Positions 11,248 to 22,260 of a stretch of 64,000 bases of DNA are shown here, one piece after another. Source of the stretch: Cyrtodaria siliqua (Eukaryota > Mollusca > Bivalvia > Adapedonta > Hiatellidae); the NCBI GenBank assembly GCA_037043455.1, contig JAWPHD010005106.1:106597-170596 (forward strand), written 5' to 3'. Both the position numbers and the translations under genes were made by a program. Under the pieces are notes generated by a model. The model was not told the origin of the DNA, did not search any database, and saw nothing but the letters and a program-made list of their open reading frames with translations. Numbering within the stretch: the stretch's first letter is position 1; each line of letters starts with the position of its first letter.

Positions 11248-11274
11248 GTCTGTCTGTCTGTCTGTCTGTCTGTG
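11248..11274 (+). repeat. CTGT microsatellite (LINE tail)
   Basis: About six units of CTGT directly follow GAATAAAAAGT. This is probably the 3' terminal repeat of the LINE. Confidence 0.9.
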
Positions 11275-11701
11275 TTGACGAATTCTGCAAAGTATGCCGA
11301 TATTTAAATAGAAGCAGTATCTGTTGCGAAACAAGGTACGAAATGCGATTTTTCAATAAAACTACCTATTTTGGTACGAAATATAGTTTTTACCTCAGAA
11401 GGCGTCATAATATCATCAATATAGGAAAAGTCAATGTAGGTATTAACTACGGTCATTATAAGTACTATTGCAAATGCATATGGGTCGAGTACAAAATAAG
11501 CATTGTAATGTAACAGTAACCGGATAGCACAGTTTATCCGAATTTCGATGGACGTTTAAATGTGTTTATACTGAAGGGATTTTGTCGAACTTTTGTGTTT
11601 GATCATCTGTTTTTACATAGTTATAGAAAATATAGAAACATATTATGTTGCAATTAGTCGGAGGTGTCTACTTGTAATAGGTACATGTAATGTTACATGG
11701 A
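11275..11701. other. No feature recognised
   Basis: No supportable gene or repeat between the LINE tail and the foldback element. Confidence 0.4.
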
Positions 11702-11886
11702 GTTTAATTAACATTGTTGTTGTGATACGGGAAATAATTCTCGAGTGAGAAAGATTCTTGCGATATAGAAACGAGTGCGCTTGGGCACGAGTTTCTATAT
11801 CGCAAAAGCGCACGAGTTTCTATATCGCAAGAATCTTTCTCACGAGGGAATTATTTTCCGTATCATGGCAACAATGTTAATTAAAC
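11702..11886. repeat. Foldback element with arms of ~70 bp
   Basis: The ends GTTTAATTAACATTGTTG and CAACAATGTTAATTAAAC are inverted. The arms continue through GATACGG, AAAGATTCTTGCGATATA and AACGAGTGCGC...GCACGAGTTT. It shares its architecture and the core words ACGAGTGCG, GCACGAGTTT, GATACGGGAAATA with the foldback inside the first Helitron-like unit (41,181-41,421). Confidence 0.85.
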
Positions 11887-12485
11887 TATTTATCACATAA
11901 CGTCCCTTGTTAGCTGTGTCGAACACCCATTTAATATTCTATTGTATGACACACGTGTAATACAACCTGGAACGATTTCGATTGGTTGAGTTAAACCTGT
12001 AACACTACGCAAGTTTATTAACTGAAACTATTTTATTTATTATAAATTCACCCAGATCTGAGTCATAAACTTGTGACAGCTTATAACAATAATGCACGTT
12101 ATACAAAACAGTGTTGTTGGTTTGTTAAAAAATTGGCGTAAACTGCTATTTTGTAAAGAGGTAAAACACGAACTCTTTTATACTCAACGTTATGTGTGAG
12201 ACGCGACGTTATTTTATGACGTTTTGGCGCTAAAGTGTGTCTGACGTCGTGGCGGTTCTATGTACATCTGAATTATTTTTTTACTAATTTGATTGCAATT
12301 TTATGTGTAAAAAAGGATCTTAAACTCGTTCCCATTCCATATAAGATTTATGAAACTCGTTATGAATTATTTTGAATTTTAACTCGCAAAAAGGCTCGTT
12401 AAAATTAAAATAACTCAGAAATGGGAACTCGTTTAAGATCCTCTATATATTATATATTCTGAGAATTTCTTTCCAATCGTCAATA

Positions 12486-12830
12486 GTTTGCCTTTTTACA
12501 CCATTTTGCACGAGAACGCCAAGACGACGTTACGTCATACAAGCAAAGCAAATGGAACCGAAACTCTTTGTTAATTTCCGTAATAGGTATTTCCTAGTGG
12601 CGGAATCTGACGAAGACGTCCGTAAAATAAGCGTCCCCTCCACTGAGGAAAAGGCCGAGCAATGTTCCGTACTGCGAAATATCTCCCACTGCGAAATATC
12701 TCCCAGTGGGAGCTATTTCGCAGTAGAGCAAACGAGTATATATAGCTTTTCTATTCCCAGTATTTCCTATACAAATCACAGACAAATATGTAATATAATC
12801 TCTTACCTGGTAAAGCTACACGAATGACCT
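12486..12830 (+). pseudogene. Repeat-borne short ORF, unknown function (copy 1)
   Basis: The interval from CCTTTTTACACCA to CACAGACAAATATGTAATATA matches 44,460-44,700 in the second Helitron-like unit. The frame at 12,552-12,827 contains LFVNFRNRYFLVAES followed by D-E-D-V-R-K, matching the other copy, preceded in both by TRTPRRR and YVIQ. After that the frames diverge: an inverted CTGCGAAATATCTCCCA insertion lies at ~12,672-12,720. I do not recognise the protein. Compared nucleotide by nucleotide, both synonymous and replacement changes occur, so selection on the peptide is not established. It may be a remnant of a transposon gene or a fortuitous frame. Confidence 0.4.
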
Positions 12831-13080
12831 GCTTCTGATTGGTACTGAAGTAGCATTTCCTGAATCTTGCTAGTCGACATGCTTGAATTAAAGGCTTTCG
12901 AGAGTTCTTTGTCAAGTTTCCATCCATCAAGAATCCGTGTCACGAATTTCTTGCAGTCGTCTACCTCCGTTTTTATGACAGTTTCATTGCGATCGCATTT
13001 ATGCGTTCTGAAACCAAGAAAATAGATCTAAGACTGATATTACGTGGAGTGTTCTTACATACCGCATCCATTCTAGCATA
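12831..13080. other. No gene recognised
   Basis: Spacer up to the TA-flanked MITE; nothing supportable. Confidence 0.4.
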
Positions 13081-13433
13081 GATCATCTTCGACGCTTGAT
13101 TGTAAATACAAACGTTTTGACCCTTTGTGCAAAATAAAACTTGAAACCGGAAGCACATAGATCTGTCCGTATTTATTATTATTATTATTATTATATTTTT
13201 GACCATCCACATTTTGTTTGTCGATATGATGATGAAGTTTCCCTCTTTGTTTATTTATTAATGTATTATCTGTCTGCAGTTCTGTATATCTTGGATAGAA
13301 GGTGCGTCTGTATCAGACAAGCAGAAACTATACCAGATTGAGAATCTCGGTAAAATGGCTGTTGCGTCAAAAAACAATTAGAAGAAAGATTCTAGACGTT
13401 TGTTTTGAAAAAATGCAAGCGTCGCAGATGATC
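13081..13433. mobile_element. Tc1/mariner-type MITE with TA target duplication
   Basis: The inverted ends GATCATCTTCGACGCTTG (13,081-13,098) and CAAGCGTCGCAGATGATC (13,416-13,433) match in 17 of 18 positions. The element is flanked by TA on both sides (13,079-13,080 and 13,434-13,435). Length is 353 bp with no transposase. It contains a short (TTA)n run at ~13,172-13,194. TA duplication is diagnostic of the Tc1/mariner superfamily; the family name is unknown. Confidence 0.8.
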
Positions 13434-13439
13434 TAGACT

Positions 13440-15115
13440 AACATTCCGCATTAATTCAGTCTTCATTTCGGAAGTACACCTACACGGATTGCTTTGTTCA
13501 AAAACATTTTGTTCGCAGGAACTTCAAGACAAAGTAGTGTAGTGTGATTTGGACCAACTAGGTGTACAGAGGTCAAGGGGTGAAATCAAAAGCGCTAACA
13601 CACCTAGAGACATAAAGGTAGCAAATTGATTGTTCATTGTGTGGATATGCACTTGTTAACGTAACTAAAATGGTGACATTTATTTCAGTATTTCAATAGT
13701 TTGTATAACATCTTTGGAATCAGTTTAAGTCTATTCACATATTCCATAAACCATTGTATTCATGATAGCCTGGTTGTATTCATATTGTATGTAAAGTTTA
13801 TGTTTCGAGAACAGGTTATATCCCTTCTTTATGGGATAGAAGTCCAATTCCAAAAGCAAGCTCCGCTGATCCAAGAGATCCAGTCATAAAGGTGGTTCTC
13901 TTCACCATTGCTGGAGAAGGACAAAGAGAACCGTGTTTGTATTACATTTCTATCGGTGTAAAATTAGGATTTCTGGCTGAAAGAATATTCACAATTGCTA
14001 TAAAATATAAATAACTAACTCCGACCACAAAAAAATAGGTTTTGTGTTTTTCCAATAACGACACGCCAATTGGAAATCGGTGGACGCTTATTAAAATACA
14101 GTTGAAGTTATGTCAATCGTAAGACGCTTGGTTTACCAAACGACAATAAAAAATACTTCGGTTAAAGTCACACTTATACCGATTTAGGATGTAATAGATA
14201 ATTTAACTGCTTGGTTCGATTATATGGTATCCTTCATTCGATGATCGCCTTACATCTCGTGAAAGATTTCCCTATAATCGATCCCAACAGATAAATAATA
14301 TCTATATATGTGTATTGCAAAACATGTGTAGAGACGGATAATCAACGTGTATTGATTGCATATACTGAACACATTTTATCAATACCATAGTTTAAAGATA
14401 TATACTAATGTATTATAATATAATATAATATAATATAATTATACTAATATAGTATATAGATCTATATACTTATGTCTTGCTAGAAGGAAACAGTCGTTAA
14501 GAGTCTTGCCATGTTTGTTTATTATGCATTGATGAAAAGCGAAAATTGTATTATTGCGGCGGGGAGCCAAATCAAAACGCGTTTTAAAACACCGTCAAGT
14601 ATTTTTTGTCGGAGCTATAGTCATTGCGAAAAGTAAAATACTGTTTAGGTAAGAATCCGAGAGAAAATGAATATTCACATTACGCCGCCTTATAGGTGTA
14701 CCGGAAGTAAATCAAATCCCATTGAGTCCAGTGCAATATTGTCTAAGCTTTCTAGTTAGCCATTTTTCAAAATGAAATTCAAACTAAGATTCACTTAAAT
14801 GTTCTTAGTCATGAGACCTGCCTCTCTAGAAAACTGCTGAGAATAGTAAGGGTCATGTGGCATATAAGAAAATAAAATTCTGATCTTTGTTGACACCGTG
14901 AACAAACTGCATTCATTCGGCACCTCTTAAATGTGTTCTACTTTCACTTTCAAAACTTTCAAGTTGATAAATAAAATCATCATACAGCCATGCAAATGTT
15001 TTTTAGCTATCACAAACAAGTCAATAAAGTCATTTCAGCCAGAAAAACAGGCCTTAAATACTGAAAAATGCCTTTTATCACAAAAAAAGGTTAGGGATTA
15101 TATATTTGGGAACTC
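13440..15115. other. Non-coding, no gene recognised; small TAATA array
   Basis: No supportable coding sequence. The only tandem repeat noticed is an ATAAT/TAATA run at ~14,411-14,442. Confidence 0.5.
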
Positions 15116-15121
15116 CTTTCG

Positions 15122-15235
15122 ACTACCCCAGGCATGAATACTACGAATACCACAGTGATTTACTTCCTTTATACCTAAACTACCCCAGGCATGAATATCA
15201 CAGTGATTTACTTCCTGTATACCTAAACTAAGACG
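15122..15235. repeat. 57-bp tandem duplication
   Basis: ACTACCCCAGGCATGAATA begins at 15,122 and 15,179. Both copies continue through CACAGTGATTTACTTCCT and TATACCTAAAC. Confidence 0.85.
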
Positions 15236-15929
15236 AGCTATGTATGCAATAGGAAAACAGTCCAAATGAGAATATATCAATTGTGTTTGCAGAATTTGCC
15301 TAATTAACCTAATAAAATAGTTGATCATATTGGGGAAAAACGTTCTGGTTACGGCATTGTTTTATTTCATTTTGCTTCAGATAGAACGTGGAAACAACAT
15401 GATTATTGCTTTATTATGTATTGGTGATTCAAGATGTCAGTGAATTATTGATAAGACGGATGATTAGACGGAATGAAGAAACATGTTTAGACACCACTGG
15501 ATTGTTATTGTGTTGGAATATCGCATATGTTATGGTTATATCTCCTGTATTTAAGATCGGATTCGCTCAAAACCTTCATAGTTTGTAGAGTTCACTTACA
15601 TCACTTGTCGCAGATTTGTTTTTATATTTTTACGAAAATATATTTAATGCGTTTTTTACCTGCTAACATGTGAGCCAATTTTGATGCATTTAATAATGTA
15701 TCTCGGTATCTTTATGACTTCACCAGAGCACCCGTTGAATAAAATCAACGGATACTATAGCAGCATTCCTCGAACTTGATTTCTCGATTTAAAATAAGCA
15801 TATACATACTAAAATGTATGATAAGAGAGATGACTTTAACTTTGCAATCGTTAACTATTCATATTTGAGAGGGATGTACATCATGCTTCATAAAATTGGC
15901 TTCATATCTTCCAGCTCATCAGTTTTACG

Positions 15930-16340
15930 CCGAGGGTGATAATCAATATTCGAAGGGTTAACATTCTTACTTTCACCCTCTCATGAATGTGATATTTATT
16001 TAATTATACCGAAAACCCCTCGGGCAAAAACAAGATTCATTTTCACCGATTTCACTTTGCCAGATTTCTTTTTTGAAAAAACAACAATATTTTTCTAAAA
16101 GTTGTTATGAATGTTATATCGTTGGATCGGAAATAACGTAAATAAGAAAATGAGTGGTGGTTTATTGAAATCGGTAAAGTACTTTTGAAGTTATGATGAG
16201 TTAAAAATAGCAATTTCACCATACTGAGCCGATGACGTCACCAAAACAGCGCGCATCAAAGCTGCGCATGTGATAACTTTTTTACTATCACCCTGCGATT
16301 TACTATCACCCTGTACTATCACCCTCGCGTGAGATAGTAA
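15930..16340. mobile_element. Possible MITE with GAGGGTGATA-type ends
   Basis: The left side GCCGAGGGTGATAATC and the right-side cluster of ACTATCACCCT and CACCCTCGCGTGAGATAGTAA look like inverted ends. The internal block ATACTGAGCCGATGACGTCA recurs at ~16,795-16,815. The boundary and target duplication are not resolved. Confidence 0.4.
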
Positions 16341-16344
16341 GAAA

Positions 16345-16900
16345 TTACACATTGTTGTCTGTGGGGATTTAGCATGGGTGTTGTATGCGAGGTATAATAA
16401 TAGAATTGTTCACGATGTTAAGGAATTCATTGATCGAAATTAAGTTTAAACAAATAAACTTCGTCAGTAAGATTTTTTTCATCACCGTCAAAGATAATTC
16501 TGTTTATATTATGCTTAACAGTGAACTAGTGGATTTTAGCAATGAAATAAAAGTGGTAGTTCATACGTATGAATATACAGTTTTATTTTTGCACTGCCGG
16601 AACTACTCTTTTTTTTTCAATATATAAAAACTTGTTTTTTATTTGTTTAGAAAATAACTGTTTAATATATATCATTTGACTGTAAATGGTCTAACTAAAA
16701 AAATGAGCTATAGTTTTTAAAACTGGTCAAGTATTTCAAAATTGTTGTCAAAACAGGGAAAATTGTCAGTTGGTCATTTTTTTCAAAAACTTATCATACT
16801 AAGCCGATGACGTCGTCAAATTATTATTTGTTTTTCTGCATACTGCAGTACACTTTGATTATAAAGCATAAAATAAAAATAAAATTTGTTGTTTTGTCGT
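16345..16900. other. No gene recognised
   Basis: The 80-codon plus-strand frame at 16,385-16,627 has no recognisable domain. The rest repeats part of the 16,150-16,250 block near 16,715-16,820. Confidence 0.4.
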
Positions 16901-17016
16901 GAATAACAGATTTTATTTCATCTCGAAATGATCAAACTTCAGTATTTTCACTCATGCTTCTTATTCGTGAAAATATAAAGTTTTCACACTTCGAGATGAA
17001 ATCAAATCTGTTATTC
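16901..17016. repeat. Foldback hairpin with 27-bp arms
   Basis: The arms 16,901-16,927 and 16,990-17,016 are reverse complements with one mismatch (GAATAACAGATTT.ATTTCA core). An inner partial palindrome is formed by TATTTTCAC and GTGAAAATA. Confidence 0.85.
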
Positions 17017-18380
17017 GCTCCGAAACAACAAGTATCCTCTACATGTTATATCGCCGCTACCTAAAAACAGCTGAAGAAGTACAACACCACTCTAAAAACA
17101 TTACTGTGAATGCAAATATCACACTGAGACTTAATTTTACAGAGATGTGATTTTTAAAATTCAAAAGTTAAAGGGGTCTGACAGGATCAGGAAATTCGTC
17201 AGAAAAGGATATGAAGCCTAAGTATTTCAACGCACTTCATGTTTTGACACTACGCTTCGCTTACCCTTTTGCGATGATTACAAATCTCTGAAAAGGGAGG
17301 CAGGTGCATGCACTTTCGTCCCACCCTCATTGTGGTCGACCCATTTCGTTGCAACTCCTGTGGTTATTCTGTGCAATTATGGATACAGCCTTAGGTAATT
17401 CTGTTATTATTATTTTATTTATTTATTTAGCTTTTTTATTTATTTATTTTTTTGTTGTTTTTTGTTGTTTTTTTGTTTTGTTTCATGGAATTTGAATTTA
17501 TTGTTAGAGATTTTCTTTTGACGGGATGTATTTTAATTTACATTTTCTTGTCAATTTGGGCGCTAAAAATAGGTATAGTGGTTTCTCCTACTATCGCGGT
17601 TTCTTTAATATCGCGGTTAACACTATTGTCGATGACTTTACCCTCAACGATGACTTTACCCTCAAGCGCCACCTACCTGTGACCAAAAGCTCACAATTCA
17701 TACCCAAAGGTCATCGCTGATGTTTACAAATACATATCGGCAAAGTGTCGCAACTCATGGTAAGTATAAATACATAAAAACATCACAATGTGTAAGTTTC
17801 CCACACCCCCTTGCCAACAAAAGAACCCATACCACTTCGTAAAATAAGTTTATAAACTGTGTGGCTCCGTCAAAACTTCGTCTCCTTGATGATATTTATG
17901 AATGAAGTTGTTGTGGTCACGTGACGTCACAGGGCACCTACCAAAAGCGCCAATAAATTAAGGGGAACTAATAAAGAATCCATGCTACCCCTTTTTCTAC
18001 GGAGTTCCAGGCTGGGAGTTCCCAAATTGATTAGTAGCCGCACATATTGAGGGGGTGCGAGACACTTTGTTTTGTTTCTCGGGGAAAGTGTGACTTTTTC
18101 TCCACACTGGACACACCTTAATTACAGCTGTTATGTTACAGTTTTGAGGCGTGGCTCTGTTTTCAGATGTCCACACTGCCTTACAAAGGTCTAACAGCTT
18201 GTACAAAAGTTTAAAAAGTAAAGAAAACGAGAGTGTTGAGTAATGAATTGATGTAACTTGCGTGATAATTAAAAGAAACTGTTGAATTTCAGCATATAGT
18301 TGTAGTTTTATTTGTAGATATATCCCATTTATTTTAGTTAGATTTTTTTGCAATCAATAAACTCTAGTCAGGGCCTACAC
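17017..18380. other. Non-coding, T-rich stretch, no gene recognised
   Basis: It contains a TTTATTTATTTATTT run (~17,410-17,480). The 118-codon minus-strand frame at 17,997-18,353 shows no domain I recognise and is left unannotated. Confidence 0.45.
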
Positions 18381-18448
18381 TGTTTACCGCGATATTAGAG
18401 TACTCTCCCCTGACTGTTTACCGCGATATTAGAGTACTCTCCCCTGAC
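18381..18448. repeat. 34-bp perfect tandem duplication
   Basis: Two identical units of TGTTTACCGCGATATTAGAG plus TACTCTCCCCTGAC follow each other without a gap. Related CGATATTAG words occur nearby (18,613). Confidence 0.9.
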
Positions 18449-19020
18449 AAAAGTAAAATCTTAGTTGTTGATATTGGATAAAATTATTTCAATATTTAAT
18501 CCATCTAATATTTTAATACTATGCACAAAGTTTGTGAACGTAACCAGGACAGAAATAATTTTAAATAAATGTTGTATTATCATGTATTTAAACTGCTAAC
18601 AGTAAGTACAGCGATATTAGGGAACACCGTCCTAAATAGACAAACGTGTGTTTTCATACAATATTGCTAACCAGTAGACTATTGGCCGTTCCAAGTCAGT
18701 AACCCTGTCTTCACCACTCTTTTTCTTTTGTATTGTTTTGTTGATTGAGTATTCAACTTGCTCATTTTTGATTTCATTTTATTTCATTTGTGGTTCAATG
18801 CCATTGCATTAAAGTTCTCCGGCCATGTTTTGTTTCATGAACATGTTAATGATTATTTAAATCGAAATCAATACGCAACAATATATATTTGCAATTCACA
18901 CATTGCAATATCTGTGAAAAGCGAGAATACTATTTTATTTGATGACGTAAAAAACTTTGAACAGGTAAACTAATACACACGTAAATGTATTTATCAATTA
19001 TCTGGCAATAGTTGTGCAGC
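18449..19020. other. No gene recognised
   Basis: No coding or repeat feature could be supported. Confidence 0.4.
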
Positions 19021-19024
19021 TATA

Positions 19025-19225
19025 CAATTCAGATTTACCTCATTTCCCCTTGCAGTCACGCAAGGGTAAAAGTAGTATCTACGTCATGCAAATAATACTT
19101 ATTTTTACATAGCGGTTTTAAATATATGTTTCTCTCTGGAACTATCAAGAAATGTTCATATGATGTTTAAGAGTTAAATTTGTTAATTGATAATACTACA
19201 AAAAGGGGTGGCCATTCATCTTTAA
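19025..19225. repeat. Dispersed repeat, copy 2
   Basis: Close match to 4,785-4,995 in the same orientation (GTATCTACGTCATGCA, GCGGTTTTAAATATATGTTT, ATCAAGAAATGTTCATATG). It shows that the segment moves independently of the LINE fragment. Confidence 0.75.
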
Positions 19226-19389
19226 TGTGCTTTGGTGTCTAAAGGTCCATTTACCTCCCTTTTCTACGTACACGCTTTCAAGTTCGACATTGAAAAGTAT
19301 AATTGTTCATTATTGTTTGCCATACATGTTACCGTATTTTGTATAATGGCAAACATATAAAGTTGACAGGTTAATTCGATTTGTGAATT

Positions 19390-19620
19390 AGGGCTTTGCA
19401 CCTTTCAGTGGAAAGACCTCTTGTGTTCGTTCTGTTTATTAGGGCTTTCCACCTTTCAGTGGAAATACCTCTTGTTATTGTTCTGTTTATTAGGGCTTTC
19501 CACCTTTCAGTGGAAGACCTCTTGTGTTCGTTCTGTTTATTAGGGCTTTCCACCTTTCAGTGGAAATACCTTTTGTTTTCGTTCTGTTTATTCTTCTTCT
19601 TCTTCTTCTTCTTCTTCTTC
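19390..19620. repeat. Four ~54-bp units with a hairpin in each, then (TTC)n
   Basis: Units begin AGGGCTTTCCACCTTTCAG and end TTCGTTCTGTTTATT. In most units TTTCCAC and GTGGAAA form a 7-bp stem around CTTTCA. A CTT/TTC microsatellite follows at ~19,590-19,620. Frames on both strands here are repeat artefacts. Confidence 0.85.
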
Positions 19621-19689
19621 GTTCCACTTTTCATAAAAATATTGGTCGCATCGTGTCAAAATTTACTCATCAGTATAGCTCAGGCTGGA

Positions 19690-22260
19690 ATAGTGCCCCG
19701 AAGCTTTTCGGGTGATGACGTCATCCAAGGTGGCCGCCAGTGACGTCATGAAAAAAATATTGTTAGCGCTAGATCTCAAACATTTATGGTCGGATTTGAA
19801 TGAAACTTTCACAGATTGTGAAGTTCAGGGACTAGTTGTGCAAGAACATAAAATGACGTCATCACGTCATTAAATGTGACGTCAGCCAGTGACGTCTTAA
19901 GTCATAAAAAGTCATTTTTGTGTAGATTGTATGTTTCGACCAGTTTTGCCTGTTAATAAATCACGGTCATTTTCTTTACGTCACTGATCATTGTGACGTC
20001 ATCACGTCATGCAGTATGACTTTATACCTTTTTTCCTATATAACTATGTAAAAATGGAGGAAATTCTTGTTATAACCGTTTCTCGTTATCACATGTTGCG
20101 CAAGATCATACTTCGGATGGTTTACTTTTTTGGGTTTATCGCTGTTGGGCAACATCATACTGCGGATGGTAAGAATGTTTAGGTTGATCACGTGTTGTGT
20201 TATGTGACACAGTTGTTTACCTGACGTCACCAACAAACACAGTGTCTAAGAAAACTTGCATGTTTTTTTTTGGGGGGGGGGGGGGGGGGGGGGGGCTTTG
20301 TCGGTGTGAGATGGTGTTGCTGAGAGAGGGCGTTCCCTTTCTAACTTTTCTCCGTCAGTTTTACAGTAAATCAATCAAGATCAATGTCTTTATCATCACT
20401 ATCCATTGTGACGTCATGACGTCATTGAGTTTGATTTTACATGTTATGGAAAGCCCATGTTTGATCAGGTTCTGATCAAAATCTAGTTCTTATTATTATT
20501 ATTATTATTCCTCCTACACGCACTTCTCATAGAAATATTGGTCATAGCATGTCAAAATTTAACCCAGTGGTAGAGGGCATTCGTGACTTGTGTGCCGACC
20601 ATTTTGTGGCCATAACGTCATCCAAGATGGCCGCCAGTGACGTCATCAGGGAAATGTTGTTATCGGTATATCTACTGTATTTTTGATCGGATTTGAACAA
20701 AACTTTCACAGATTGTAGAGGTCAGTGTCTTGTTGTCACGGCGTCAATGACGTCACAATTTTATTTAAAAAATAGTGTTTTTTTTTCACTTATTGCATTT
20801 TTTATGTTATTTTACTCTTGTAAGCGCTAGATCTCAAACATTTATAGTTGGATTTGAATGAAACTTGCACAGGTTGTAGAGTTCAGGGTCAAGTTGTGCA
20901 AAAAGGTCAAAACGTGTCTCTATGTTATAACGTCTTGACGTCAGTGACATCACAATGTTATTAAAAATCCGTTTTCTTTACTGATTATATTTTTTAAGTT
21001 GTTTTACTGTAAAATCAATCATTATCATTGTTTCAGTCAACGTTAGTAGTTTTAATGTTATGACGTCATCCAAAAAGGCCGCCAATGACGTCATTATAGA
21101 AATCTTGTAATCGCTATATCTCCTTCATTTATGATCGGATCTTGACAAAACTTTCACAGGAACTCATCAGACGATTATAGAGGAAAAAATATTTTAGAAA
21201 TGTTAACATACACTCGCAAACCAACCGTTTACATATATAATAACCGTTATAAACAAAACACAATCGGGGAAACACGCGCTAATGCGCATGCGAAGGAAGA
21301 TTTCCTTTTAAAATACGTCGAACCATTGAATCAATTTCACATGCCCAAAAAAAGCTAAAAGCATGTGCTAAGCATTCTCAGCCACGGGAGACAACGAGTA
21401 CACGTCAATCAATTTAAATTTGCGAACAGTTCTTTCCCTTTAAATTATGAACGTCGAAGTGAAGTAAATTTCACTTGATGGGTACAGTGGAAAAATCGTT
21501 TTAAATTGTAGATATACTTTCTTCTGACAATTTTTTTTTTATGTATTTAAATGCAATGGTATATTTATGTTTTAATTAATAACTGGACAAGTTTTCATCA
21601 TCCCAAATATGGGTTATTCGGTATTAAACGGAAGATGACGATAACTACTACATTCAGCTCAGACCACCGACCCATTTCAGTCTATATTTAGTAACGGTCA
21701 CGTGACACTTATTACCCAGAATAGAAACAATGTAAACACAGAATATTTACTGCAGGGTAAGCTTCTCTACCAGCAAAAATATTTATGATATGACTGGATT
21801 TGATTTAGATATATTGAAGAACCAACATAAAAATGACGATATCAGGGGCGTTCCTGGGACTAATTTAGGTATACGCACCATCGAGTTTTGGATTCACAAA
21901 TGTGCCCCCACTATACCTTCAGTTTTTATTGCATTTTTCGCATTTTTAGCCTTTTTTATTTGTTTGCTTCTTTAATAGCCTGTACGCACGTGCGTCAGTG
22001 CGTATGCCCAGGCACGCCCCTGGATATCTGGTATACAGCCAGTATATCTTCTCTATTTATGATCGGATTTGAACAAACGTTCACATATTGTAGAGTACGG
22101 GACCTGGTTGTGCACAGACGCATACGGTATCCAGACGTCATGACGTCAGTGACGTCAAAATATTCAGAAAATCGATTTTTTTACTGATCGCATTTTCGAA
22201 GTTATTTTCTTGATACATCAATTAGTTTCAGATGTCATGACGCCATTAAAAACAGGTTCT
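19690..22260. repeat. Dispersed repeat family rich in TGACGTCA
   Basis: At least five diverged copies share the block GATCGGATTTGAA.(G)AAACTTTCACAGATTGTAGAG and TAGTTGTGCA (19,770; 20,690; 20,850; 21,130; 22,060). Each is surrounded by CATCCAAGATGGCCGCCA and by perfect TGACGTCA palindromes. More than a dozen perfect octamers or near-perfect variants occur in ~2.5 kb. No gene is supported. The 21,790-21,975 frame is unrecognised. Confidence 0.75.
20263..20295 (+). repeat. T9-G24 homopolymer run
   Basis: Nine T are followed by 24 consecutive G (20,272-20,295). The run could form G-quadruplexes and is a likely place for assembly length error. Confidence 0.9.

Larger units (their letters stand above)
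8110..11274 (+). mobile_element. 5'-truncated LINE with complete RT and CTGT tail
   Basis: The element starts inside the end of the endonuclease domain: remnants in shifted frames at 8,110-8,206 read like the end of an EN domain (VLAPVTLQDRLMS, DNVSSDLSKLAD). It continues with an uninterrupted RT frame and a 3' UTR, and ends in AATAAAAAGTCTGTCTG followed by (CTGT)n at 11,248-11,274. The 3' end is duplicated in tandem (10,780-11,165). A truncated 5' end with a simple-repeat tail is the usual result of target-primed reverse transcription. The target-site duplication was not identified. Confidence 0.85.

Noticed and set aside
17997..18353. 118-codon minus-strand frame
   Set aside because: No domain, no neighbour context and no repeat copy to support it; left as unassigned sequence.
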